DNA of 64,000 nt, taken from NCBI RefSeq assembly GCF_900101445.1, contig NZ_FNKE01000003.1, positions 1-64,000 of the forward strand, given 5' to 3'. This DNA comes from Streptococcus equinus. GTDB taxonomy: Bacteria; Bacillota; Bacilli; Lactobacillales; Streptococcaceae. A program made the translations under genes and the position numbers. Positions 54,666 through 62,130 of the stretch are shown here, piece after piece. The notes under the pieces are model-generated. The model searched no databases. It was not told the DNA's origin and saw only the letters and a program-made list of their open reading frames with translations. The stretch's first letter is position 1; every line of letters begins with the position of its first letter.

Positions 54666-55508
54666 CTATTGATTACGGATAATAACTTTTCCTTTAGCCA
54701 TAGCATCATCCATTATCAGCTCATCAAGATCAGAAACTGTAATCACTCCGCTTAAAGGATTTTTAATACTAATCATTGCTGTCGTAATGCTAGCTGTAAC
54801 TTCTGATTTTTCAAAAGCTAAGTCCGCATCAAGCATTTTACAATTAATCAAGGTTAGATTTTTACAATAGCAAAAAGGTTGCGTTCCAATGATAGTACAA
54901 TTTTCAAAGGTTACATTTTCGCTATACCAAGCGAGATATTCACCCTTAATAATACTGTTTTTAACGACAACATTTTTAGCATGCCAAAAAGCATCTTTTG
55001 TATTAAACTCGCAATCCTCAAAAACGGAATCCGTAATGTACTGAAAAGAATATTTTCCATTCAAAGTCACCTGATGAAAATGAAGTCTCTCTGAATGCAA
55101 CATAAAATACTCACTAATTACTGAAGCATCCGTCATTGCAATATCTTTCACTGACCAGCCAAATTCAGGTGAGATAATCTCACTGTCTGAAATGGCAACA
55201 TTTGAACATTCGCGTAAAGCCTTAATCCCATGTAATTTTGAATGGCTAATCCTAATATCATCTGAATACCAGAGAGCAGCTCTGCAATTTTCCGTCATTT
55301 CTGAGTCAGTTATCACCAACCCTTTGTCGTGCCAAAATGGATAGCGTAAATTAAAATAAGAGTCTCTTACTTCGATATTCTTACTTTCTTTTAAGGCACT
55401 TTCGCCATCAGCAGCCCCAGTAAATTGACAAGTATCCACCAAAATATCAGAGCTAGCATATAAAGCTCGCTCCTCGTCGTAAGTCTGATTCTTAATAATT
55501 GTTTTCAA
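54666..55508 (-). CDS. DUF3737 family protein, right-handed beta-helix
   Basis: The protein of about 280 residues is made of recurring 20-24-residue rungs (SKNIEVRDSYFNLRYPFWHD, CSNVAISDSEIISPEFGW, AKNVVVKNSIIKGEYLAWYS, SENVTFENCTIIGTQPFCYC), the pattern of a right-handed parallel beta-helix. It resembles DUF3737, whose function is unknown; no signal peptide is seen, so it should be cytoplasmic. I start at TTG 55508 (MKTIIKNQTYDEERALY): AAGGAG lies 7 nt before it, family members begin with this segment, and any earlier start would lie inside the promoter. A MerR-type promoter precedes it. Confidence 0.8.
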   Translation of the reverse strand: MKTIIKNQTYDEERALYASSDILVDTCQFTGAADGESALKESKNIEVRDSYFNLRYPFWHDKGLVITDSEMTENCRAALWYSDDIRISHSKLHGIKALRECSNVAISDSEIISPEFGWSVKDIAMTDASVISEYFMLHSERLHFHQVTLNGKYSFQYITDSVFEDCEFNTKDAFWHAKNVVVKNSIIKGEYLAWYSENVTFENCTIIGTQPFCYCKNLTLINCKMLDADLAFEKSEVTASITTAMISIKNPLSGVITVSDLDELIMDDAMAKGKVIIRNQ

Positions 55509-55539
55509 ATCAATCTCCTTATCATCTCTTGATAGCACC

Positions 55540-55570
55540 ATCCTACACCTTAGACTAAACTCCAAGTCAA
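55540..55570 (-). promoter_or_regulatory. MerR-type promoter of the DUF3737 gene
   Basis: On the minus strand TTGACT (55565-55570) and TAGGAT (55540-55545) are separated by 19 nt. The spacer holds a dyad CTTGGAGTTTAGTCTAAG (55549-55566, one mismatch). An overlong spacer filled by a CTTGGAGT-type dyad is the hallmark of promoters twisted open by MerR-family activators. No merR gene lies in the window. Confidence 0.75.
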
Positions 55571-55589
55571 GAACTTTTCTAGTAAAAAT

Positions 55590-55630
55590 GATAAAAAAAC
55601 ACCTTCAAACCAAAAAAGTTCAAAGGTGTT
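55590..55630 (-). terminator. terminator of the Na/Pi cotransporter gene
   Basis: A 13-bp stem AACACCTTTGAAC/GTTTGAAGGTGTT (two G-U pairs) is followed by TTTTTATC on the minus strand. Confidence 0.9.
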
Positions 55631-55640
55631 AAATGTATGA

Positions 55641-57272
55641 TTAAATTTGATTTTCAAGAACTTTTTCAACCAAGTTTAAAGCGTGGTCGGTAATACGTGT
55701 ACATGGTGTAATAAGATCGATAAAGTTTACACCAGCAAGCGGCGTACATTCACCATTGTTCATACGTTTAATATGATTTTTACGAATGCGACGTTCCAAG
55801 TGTGCGATTTCTTTATGACGATCAACCAACTCATTTGCTAGCGGCAGGTCGTTATCAATGACAACTTTAAGTGAATCAAGAATCATGCGATGTGTTTCGT
55901 GATATAGGTTGTCAATTTCTTTAACAGCAGCTTGTGAGAAAGTGATGTCTTTTGAAATATTATGTTCCATCAAGTGAACCAAGCTAATACTGTGGTCACC
56001 AATACGTTCAAGGTCACGTGATGAATCAAGAACACTTGATAAAATTTCACTTTCGTGTTGACTTAATTGCTCACTTGAAAGATCAATCAAATATTTTGTC
56101 AATTCTTCATCGACATTATTAATAGTGTCCTCAAATTTTTGTGTCTTTTCAGCATATTTTTCATTTCTTGTTTCCACAAACAAGAAAGCTGCTTCAAAGG
56201 CTTGAGTCGCAAAGGCACCTAAGTGAATCAATTGTTTTTTAGCATTCCCAAGGGCAATAGCTGGCGCTTGTTTAAGAATAATCTTATCAAGATAGACAGC
56301 TTTGTACTTAGTAGCTTCATCTTCACCAGGAATTAATTTTGTAACTACAAATGCCAAAGTTCCAATAAATGGGAAGAGCAAGATGGTATTTGTAATGTTA
56401 AATGTTCCGTGGGCAAAGGCAACTGTCATGGCTGGCGTCAATTTAAAATGAACTTCCATCCATTGCATCAAGCTAGTAAATGGCACCAAAAGAATCATAA
56501 AGAGCACTGTTCCGACAACGTTGAAGAGAACGTGAGCCCCAGCCACACGTTTGGCTGCGATATTTGAACCAATCGCTGCTAGCACGGCTGTGATACAAGT
56601 ACCGATATTACTTCCTAGAAGAATAGGAATTGAGCCTTGAAGGTCAAGCAAATGACCTGCATATAACCCTTGCAAAATACCAATAATGGCGGCTGATGAT
56701 TGGATAAGCATGGTCAAGCCAGTCCCAATCAAAACACCCATAATCGGTTTGTCACCTAAGGTCGCTAGATAATCCTGAAAGGCTGGAACAGTTTTTAAAG
56801 GTCCCATAGCATCACCCATGATGTTAAGTGAGAAGAAAATTCCTCCGACACCAAAGATGATACGTCCGATATTATTCAAACGTCGGTTTGACGTGAAGAA
56901 TAACAAAGCGGCACCAATAAAAATCATTGGGAGCGCATAGTCACCCAAATTAAAACCAATCAGAAAGGACGTTACAGTCGTCCCGATATTGGCTCCCATG
57001 ACAATACCAATCGCTTGTCGCAAGGTTAAAAGTCCTGCTGACACAAGACCAACAGTGATAACTGTTACCCCTGAACTTGATTGGATTAGAGCTGACATGG
57101 CTAAACCAACAAGAATTCCTAAGAAAGGATTACTCGTATATTTGTCGATATAAAAACGAAGTCTGTCTCCTGCAGCCTGTTGTAGACCGTCTCCCATATA
57201 TTTAATACTGAAGAGAAAGAGTCCTAGACCTCCAAAAAAACCAAAAGCAATTTCTTGCCAATTTACTGACAC
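55641..57272 (-). CDS. Na/Pi cotransporter family protein with PhoU-like domain
   Basis: The 543-residue membrane protein carries two inverted NptA-type repeats with the QSSSGVTVITVGLV (near 65) and QSSAAIIGILQG signatures across about nine helices. A C-terminal cytoplasmic PhoU-like helical domain follows (about 345-535; DRERIG-like LERIGDHSISLVHLM). It probably imports phosphate with sodium. I start at GTG 57272 (MSVNWQEIAFGFFGGLG), preceded by TTGAGGATAAG and matching pneumococcal relatives; the ATG-initiated extension is not supported. Confidence 0.9.
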   Translation of the reverse strand: MSVNWQEIAFGFFGGLGLFLFSIKYMGDGLQQAAGDRLRFYIDKYTSNPFLGILVGLAMSALIQSSSGVTVITVGLVSAGLLTLRQAIGIVMGANIGTTVTSFLIGFNLGDYALPMIFIGAALLFFTSNRRLNNIGRIIFGVGGIFFSLNIMGDAMGPLKTVPAFQDYLATLGDKPIMGVLIGTGLTMLIQSSAAIIGILQGLYAGHLLDLQGSIPILLGSNIGTCITAVLAAIGSNIAAKRVAGAHVLFNVVGTVLFMILLVPFTSLMQWMEVHFKLTPAMTVAFAHGTFNITNTILLFPFIGTLAFVVTKLIPGEDEATKYKAVYLDKIILKQAPAIALGNAKKQLIHLGAFATQAFEAAFLFVETRNEKYAEKTQKFEDTINNVDEELTKYLIDLSSEQLSQHESEILSSVLDSSRDLERIGDHSISLVHLMEHNISKDITFSQAAVKEIDNLYHETHRMILDSLKVVIDNDLPLANELVDRHKEIAHLERRIRKNHIKRMNNGECTPLAGVNFIDLITPCTRITDHALNLVEKVLENQI

Positions 57273-57635
57273 AGTCTTATCCTCAAATATTATAATTTTA
57301 CCGGAAAAACCCGATACTTCCATTTTAATGTATTCAAAGAAAACAAACAAGTGTTTTTTAAGCTTTTTCTAAATTGATAACTAACTGAAAAATGCTACTC
57401 TTTTAAGATAAGCAGCTATTTTGCCCCTTTTAGCAGCTATTTCTAAACATAAATGATAAAAATACTAAAATTTGAGGGAGGTTTTTAGAAAAACATTAAT
57501 GCGCTGTCATTTATATGTTATAATAGTTAAGGACGCTGTGCTTGCCACAGAATACTACTAAATACGTTTATTATCAAAAAATGTGATAACAACTTCTTTA
57601 TCACATCGCATTATTTTATTATAGAAGGAGTTTTC
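57273..57635. other. 363-nt intergenic region with two divergent promoters and repeats
   Basis: No gene is seen. On the minus strand a TATAAT (57289-57294) can serve the cotransporter. On the plus strand an extended -10, TGTTATAAT (57516-57524), starts a leader of about 105 nt before 57636. The direct repeat AGCAGCTATTT occurs at 57411-57421 and 57432-57442, 21 bp apart. The leader has CTGTG/CACAG (57535-57549), and TTATCA at 57570 competes with TTATCACA at 57598 for the TGTGATAA at 57582-57589. Confidence 0.55.
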
Positions 57636-58241
57636 ATGAAAGCCTCAAAAAGTGAAGTTACTTATTTTATTCTAAGTATCATTTTAATTGCCTTTGCTGG
57701 TGGTATTTACCTTTTCTTTGGAAATACAAAGACTAGTACGTCAAGCTCACAACCAAAAAGCTCAATCAGTTCTTCATCTTCTAGTCAAGCTGACCTAGAA
57801 GCTAAAGCCCAAGAATTGTTATCAGCTGCTCAAGCCAATCCATCTGCGGAAGCTGTGACAAATGCGCAAGCGGCTATCAACAAAATCTCTGATGAAGCTA
57901 AGAAAACAGATTTTCAATCTCAACTAGATGCTGTTTCTGCTGAAGTAACAAATCAAACAAATGCTGAAAATGCCGTCAAAACTGCTGAAGACAATCAAAC
58001 CAGCGACAATGTCATTGCTGCTCAAGCTGCGATTGATGTGCTAACTAACCAAGCTACTAAAGATCAACTTCAAGCACGTCTTGACGCTGTTTCTAATGCG
58101 ATTGCTGCTGCCAATACAGCAACTACAGATACAGCCGCATCATCTGACAGCTCAAATAATACTACTGTTGACCAAAATAACACCTCTCGCACTCCTTCAT
58201 CAGTTACAACTGATGGTACTTATACTTATTATAGCTATTAA
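57636..58241 (+). CDS. membrane-anchored Ser/Ala-rich repeat protein, unknown function
   Basis: I do not recognise a named family. The 201-residue protein has a short basic N-terminus, one hydrophobic helix (about 8-29) that is an anchor or uncleaved signal, and a Ser-rich linker (33-51). Two tandem copies of about 45 residues follow: LLSAAQANPSAEAVTNAQAA ... SQLDAVSAEV and AVKTAEDNQTSDNVIAAQAA ... ARLDAVSNAI. A Ser/Thr/Asn-rich end (TYTYYSY) closes it. There is no LPXTG. It is likely extracellular and membrane-tethered. AGAAGGAGTTTTC precedes the ATG. Its stop overlaps the YgjV-like gene (TAATG), so the two are translationally coupled. Confidence 0.75.
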   Translation: MKASKSEVTYFILSIILIAFAGGIYLFFGNTKTSTSSSQPKSSISSSSSSQADLEAKAQELLSAAQANPSAEAVTNAQAAINKISDEAKKTDFQSQLDAVSAEVTNQTNAENAVKTAEDNQTSDNVIAAQAAIDVLTNQATKDQLQARLDAVSNAIAAANTATTDTAASSDSSNNTTVDQNNTSRTPSSVTTDGTYTYYSY

Positions 58242-58753
58242 TGATATCAATTGGATTTATCTTCTCGGCAATTGGTGCAACTTGTCTAGCCATTTCATCA
58301 TTTGCTAAAACGAAAAAAACTATGTTAACTTGGCAATTATCGGATTATTTCTTTACGATGATTGCTAATTTTTTACTCGGTGGTTACACTGGAGCCATCT
58401 CTATCAGCGTGTCTATCATTCGTAACACGCTAATGATTAAACATTGGGATTCCATCTACACAACCATTATTTTAGTGATAATCCAAGTTTCTGCGGGGAC
58501 TTACTTTAACAACCTTGGTTTGATTGGCTTTCTTCCCTTGATTTCGTCTGTGTCTTATACCATCATTACCTTTATGACTAGCAAAGTTCAATGGCTGCGC
58601 TGGGTTACTGTTGAAAATATGCTACTGTGGTCTTTTTACGATTTCACCATCAAAGCTTATCCTGCTTTAGTTATGGATGTTGTCATCACACTAACGACCT
58701 TAATAGCCATTTCAAAATACAGTTCACTTAGTCATAAGAAAAATAAGTCTTGA
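58241..58753 (+). CDS. YgjV family inner-membrane protein
   Basis: The 170-residue protein has five to six hydrophobic segments, starting ISIGFIFSAIGATCLAISSF, with WQLSDYFFTMIANFLLGGYTG and SIIRNTLMIK. It resembles the YgjV membrane family, whose function is unknown. The ATG overlaps the stop codon of the upstream repeat protein, so expression is coupled. It is closed by a strong terminator. Whether the two products interact is untested. Confidence 0.78.
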   Translation: MISIGFIFSAIGATCLAISSFAKTKKTMLTWQLSDYFFTMIANFLLGGYTGAISISVSIIRNTLMIKHWDSIYTTIILVIIQVSAGTYFNNLGLIGFLPLISSVSYTIITFMTSKVQWLRWVTVENMLLWSFYDFTIKAYPALVMDVVITLTTLIAISKYSSLSHKKNKS

Positions 58754-58763
58754 TTTTTCATCA

Positions 58764-58803
58764 ATATAAAACTGCATGAGTTATACTCATGCAGTTTTAT
58801 ATT
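58764..58803. terminator. bidirectional terminator between the ygjV-like gene and degV
   Basis: The perfect 16-bp stem TATAAAACTGCATGAG/CTCATGCAGTTTTATA with a 5-nt loop is usable by both converging genes. Confidence 0.9.
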
Positions 58804-58806
58804 GAC

Positions 58807-59652
58807 TTACACTGTTTCGTATCCTAATAAAATACCGCCATCTTCACCGTAAAAGCTGCAAAGACCTGATGCGGGGATAAAGCGAATATCAGCTTGTGGG
58901 TATTTTTCTTTGATTTTGTCACTCAATTGTTGACAAGCTTTTTCGTTATTTGCGTGAGCAATCATAACCTTGCCACCTTGATAACCTTCTTTGAACATTT
59001 CCTCAACGGTTGCTTGAACAGCTTTCTTTTGACCACGCGCTTTGTGAAGAAGTTCCAATTTTCCTTCGTCACTAGCTTTACCAACCATGCGGATATTCAA
59101 AAGTCCAACAACTTTCCCGACTAGCTTGCTCAAACGTCCATTTTTGACAAGGTTATCCACACGCGCCAAAACGAAGAGCAATTTTGTCTTTTCTTGATAA
59201 GCTGTGATAGCTTCGACCACTTCATCAAAGCTTAAGCCTTTAGCAATCAGACGATTCAATTCTTCGACGATTAAATCAATCTCACCACCTGCAGACAAAG
59301 AATCAATAACGTGAACATTGACATTTGGATGTTCCTCCAAAAGCATGTGTTTTGCAACCTGCGCACTATTGTGACTTCCTGAAAGATTACCTGTAATCGT
59401 GATGGCAATAACATTTTCAGCGCCTTGGTAAGCTTGTAAAAAAGCATCTGGGCTAGGGCAACTTGATTTTGATGAAACAGGACTTGCGTACATGGTTGTC
59501 ATCATATTAGCAACGTCCAATCCTTCATCATCCACAAAAATTTCTGAACCAATTTGAATTGTTAGTGGGACATTTTGAAATTCTGTGTGTTCTGCAAGCC
59601 CTTCAATACGTCGAAGGTCACAACCTGAATCAGTCACAATTTTCCAAGTCAT
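58807..59652 (-). CDS. DegV family fatty-acid-binding protein
   Basis: The 281-residue two-domain DegV protein starts MTWKIVTDSGCDL. It has the ligand-proximal SSKSSCPSPDAFLQAY (about 55-70) and ITGNLSGSHNSAQ, and the C-terminal RFIPASGLCSFYGEDGGILLGY. DegV/FakB proteins bind a single fatty acid and can hand it to the FakA kinase for lipid synthesis. The usual FakB ligand motifs are present, but the specific ligand is unknown. Start 59652 is supported by GGAGGAAATAG. It is divergent from a TetR regulator, and their -10 boxes overlap. Confidence 0.9.
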   Translation of the reverse strand: MTWKIVTDSGCDLRRIEGLAEHTEFQNVPLTIQIGSEIFVDDEGLDVANMMTTMYASPVSSKSSCPSPDAFLQAYQGAENVIAITITGNLSGSHNSAQVAKHMLLEEHPNVNVHVIDSLSAGGEIDLIVEELNRLIAKGLSFDEVVEAITAYQEKTKLLFVLARVDNLVKNGRLSKLVGKVVGLLNIRMVGKASDEGKLELLHKARGQKKAVQATVEEMFKEGYQGGKVMIAHANNEKACQQLSDKIKEKYPQADIRFIPASGLCSFYGEDGGILLGYETV

Positions 59653-59689
59653 ATCTATTTCCTCCAATCCATTCAAGATTTAAATTCAT

Positions 59690-59722
59690 TTGACAAACAA
59701 ACTATTTTCACCTAAAATTATA
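59690..59722. promoter_or_regulatory. overlapping divergent promoters of tetR and degV
   Basis: Plus strand: TTGACA (59690-59695), 17 nt, TAAAAT (59713-59718) for the TetR gene. Minus strand: extended -10 TGATATAAT with TATAAT at 59717-59722 for degV. The two -10 boxes share bases, so the promoters exclude each other. Confidence 0.75.
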
Positions 59723-59784
59723 TCATTAATGCCTTTATCTTAGTATTAAAAACAATCAGATGTCACAAGTAAGAGGGTTTTGTC

Positions 59785-60342
59785 ATGACGGAAAAGACAA
59801 TTTCAAAAAAGTCCTTGCAAAATTTGAAAGTTTCTAATAAAGAATCACGAAAATTGACACGTGAAGCGCTAGAAACTGCACTTTTGCTCCTTCTTGAAAA
59901 GAAAACCTTGAGCCAAATTACAATTTCAGAACTCGTTGCTAAAGCTGGTGTCTCACGCAACGCTTTCTACCGTAATTATAAGTCTAAAGAAGCTATTTTA
60001 GAGTCTATTCTAACCCAAATCGTTCGTCGCATTTTTCGTGGTCTCAAAGCATTTGATTTGAAAAGTCAGCTCTCCCAAGCATGGCTTTTCATTCTGAATG
60101 AAGCCAAAAAAGAGGCACAAGTTCTTGGTTTAATTTTTGAACAGCACCTTGAAAAACTCTTGACGGGCATCGTCTCTAAACGTCTAAAAGCTTACCAAAG
60201 GTTCAAGAAAAAACATGATTCACGCTACACGAATTCTTTTTGGAGTAACGCCATCATCTCAGTTCTTTCAAACTGGGTAGCTGATGACATGCGTATCCCT
60301 GCTGAGGAAGTAGCTGCAATCGGTTTGCCACTTTTCTTATAA
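59785..60342 (+). CDS. TetR/AcrR family transcriptional regulator
   Basis: The 185-residue regulator has an N-terminal helix-turn-helix (TREALETALLLLLEKKTLSQ, ITISELVAKAGVSRNAFYRN, residues about 24-64). Its helical ligand domain is of the short TetR_C type found in Firmicutes (similar to DhaS/FakR-like regulators). The inducer is unknown. GAGGGTTTTGTC precedes the ATG. By position it probably controls itself and the divergent degV gene. Confidence 0.88.
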   Translation: MTEKTISKKSLQNLKVSNKESRKLTREALETALLLLLEKKTLSQITISELVAKAGVSRNAFYRNYKSKEAILESILTQIVRRIFRGLKAFDLKSQLSQAWLFILNEAKKEAQVLGLIFEQHLEKLLTGIVSKRLKAYQRFKKKHDSRYTNSFWSNAIISVLSNWVADDMRIPAEEVAAIGLPLFL

Positions 60343-60344
60343 GA

Positions 60345-60378
60345 AGAAAATACCGACCACATTTTGGTCGGTATTTTT
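60345..60378. terminator. bidirectional terminator between tetR and the HAD gene
   Basis: The perfect 12-bp stem AAAATACCGACC/GGTCGGTATTTT has T runs for both directions and sits directly against the HAD stop codon. Confidence 0.9.
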
Positions 60379-60379
60379 A

Positions 60380-61192
60380 TTATTTCAAGACGTAGTCGTA
60401 AATAGCCTGAGCTACTCCGGCATTGTCATTAGTTGTTGTTTCGTAGCGACAAATAGATTTGACTTCGTCTGTCGCATTTCCCATAGCAACGCTATGATAA
60501 GCAAATTCAAGCATTTCAAGGTCGTTGGCAGCATCACCAAGTGCCATGACTTGCTCTGGTGAGAAGCCAAGTTTTTCTGACAAGGCTTTAAGAGCTGTCG
60601 CTTTAGTGTAGCCTTTTGGCATAGCCTCAAAGATGTATTCTTGGCTACGGACCACACTAAATTCTTTAGCCAAAGCTACTTCTTTTGCTTCTTGGAATGG
60701 ATTTAGTTGCGGAGCTTTTGCCATGTACATAGCTTGGAAGATGATTTCATCAGTTGCTTTCATCTCATCAAGACTAACCGCATGGGCTGTATCAAAGACT
60801 AAACCAGCATCGTATTGGACAAGTTCTGGAACTTCTTCACCTACAGCGTAATAATGTTTTTCACCTGTCAAGGTTAAGCAAACATCTGGGTAATTAGCAA
60901 CAGCTTCATTCAATTTATCTAGCTCTTCATTTGTGACTTGAGCATGAAACACAAGTTCCCAATTTTTGGTATTGTAAATGGTACAACCATTATTCATGAT
61001 GATGTATTCTTCATCATCCAAGCCCAATTTTTCAAAAAATGGAAGAATTCCTGACTTTGGACGTCCTGTACAAAGAACAATTTTTACCCCTGCTTGAGCT
61101 GCTTTTTGGATTGCTTTGACATTTTCTTCAGGAATTTTTTTATCTGAATTAAGTAATGTTCCATCTAAATCGATTGCAATTAATTTAATCAT
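60380..61192 (-). CDS. Cof-type HAD-IIB sugar-phosphatase-like hydrolase (YidA family)
   Basis: The 270-residue HAD hydrolase has motif I IAIDLDGTLLNSDKKI (D8, D10), motif II CTGRP, the C2B cap domain (about 85-185), and motif IV ALGDAANDLEMLEFA (about 217). YidA-like enzymes dephosphorylate sugar phosphates; the physiological substrate cannot be deduced. It overlaps the TRIC-like gene by 8 nt, so the two form an operon. Confidence 0.92.
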   Translation of the reverse strand: MIKLIAIDLDGTLLNSDKKIPEENVKAIQKAAQAGVKIVLCTGRPKSGILPFFEKLGLDDEEYIIMNNGCTIYNTKNWELVFHAQVTNEELDKLNEAVANYPDVCLTLTGEKHYYAVGEEVPELVQYDAGLVFDTAHAVSLDEMKATDEIIFQAMYMAKAPQLNPFQEAKEVALAKEFSVVRSQEYIFEAMPKGYTKATALKALSEKLGFSPEQVMALGDAANDLEMLEFAYHSVAMGNATDEVKSICRYETTTNDNAGVAQAIYDYVLK

Positions 61193-61811
61193 TTTTAGTG
61201 ACCTTCCGTTTAATTTTTGGCAAATGCCACTGACGCCAGTAGCCTATCATACGTAAGATTGTCAGAATTAAAACTAATACATAATAGCCAGGATCATTAT
61301 GAACGATTTTAAAATAAATCGCTAGCGCTGCTAAAATTGCCCAACCAGCGTATACTTCACTTCTAAGCACACTTGGTTTTCGACCAGCTAAGATATCTCG
61401 GACAATACCGCCACCAGCACCAGTCAAAACAGCGGCAACAATCACAGCGCTTAAAGGTTGATGAAGTTTAACAGCATACATAGCTCCTTGGACACTAAAA
61501 GCCGCAAGACCAATAGCATCCGTCAAGACTTCTGCTTTTCGCCAGCCTTTGTGGGTAATGATATTTGGAAATACCATAATAAATAACATGGCTGCCAAGG
61601 CAAAATAAAAACACTGACTCTGAGACCAAAGGGCGCTAATCGGCAAACCAATCAAAAGATTACGAATAGCTCCGCCACCAAAGGCAGTCACAAAACCTAG
61701 GATAAAAATCCCAAGTATATCAAAATCTTCTTCCATCGCAACAATTGCTCCAGAAAGTGCAAAGGCGATAGAGCCGATGATACTTAATAAATCCCAAACA
61801 TTCACTGTCAT
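61185..61811 (-). CDS. TRIC-type cation channel / UPF0126 membrane protein (YicG-like)
   Basis: The 208-residue membrane protein has two homologous three-helix halves, each with a glycine-rich kink: GFVTAFGGGAIRNLLIG (about 39-55) and VLTGAGGGIVRDILAG (about 124-139). This is the prokaryotic TRIC cation channel/UPF0126 fold. The role is probably potassium or other cation flux, or glycine-related transport as proposed for some relatives. Its 3' end overlaps the HAD gene. Confidence 0.88.
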   Translation of the reverse strand: MTVNVWDLLSIIGSIAFALSGAIVAMEEDFDILGIFILGFVTAFGGGAIRNLLIGLPISALWSQSQCFYFALAAMLFIMVFPNIITHKGWRKAEVLTDAIGLAAFSVQGAMYAVKLHQPLSAVIVAAVLTGAGGGIVRDILAGRKPSVLRSEVYAGWAILAALAIYFKIVHNDPGYYVLVLILTILRMIGYWRQWHLPKIKRKVTKND

Positions 61812-61865
61812 TTTTATTCCACACTAATTTTTTCTTACTAGACTAGTTTATCATTTTTAGGCTAA

Positions 61866-61893
61866 CAAAAAAACAGAGCAAGCCCTGTTTTTC
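61866..61893 (-). terminator. copZ terminator
   Basis: The stem AAAAACAG/CTGTTTTT is followed by T residues on the minus strand, about 20 nt after the copZ stop. Confidence 0.75.
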
Positions 61894-61912
61894 TAAAATT
61901 TACCAAAATCCT

Positions 61913-62119
61913 TTATTTAATTTCTTGACCAAGTGCAAATTTTGTTCCTTTGAGAGCACGTTTTAGGAGAAATTTAAAAGGTCGACCTGTGATGGTTGCT
62001 TGTTTTTTCTCTAAATCAACTTTAACAGATTTGACACCTGGAACAGCTGACAATTTTTCAGTCACTTTTGTGACACAACCTTGACATTTCATACCTGTAA
62101 CTTCATATGTTTTTTCCAT
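61913..62119 (-). CDS. copZ: copper chaperone CopZ (heavy-metal-associated domain)
   Basis: The 68-residue HMA protein has the copper motif GMKCQGC (Cys near 11 and 14) after KTYEVT and the ferredoxin-like VPGVKSVKVDLEKKQATITG. It delivers Cu(I) to CopA or CopY. It lies 11 nt after copA on the same strand, fitting a copY-copA-copZ operon whose copY would be outside the window. Confidence 0.92.
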   Translation of the reverse strand: MEKTYEVTGMKCQGCVTKVTEKLSAVPGVKSVKVDLEKKQATITGRPFKFLLKRALKGTKFALGQEIK

Positions 62120-62130
62120 GAGAAACTCCT

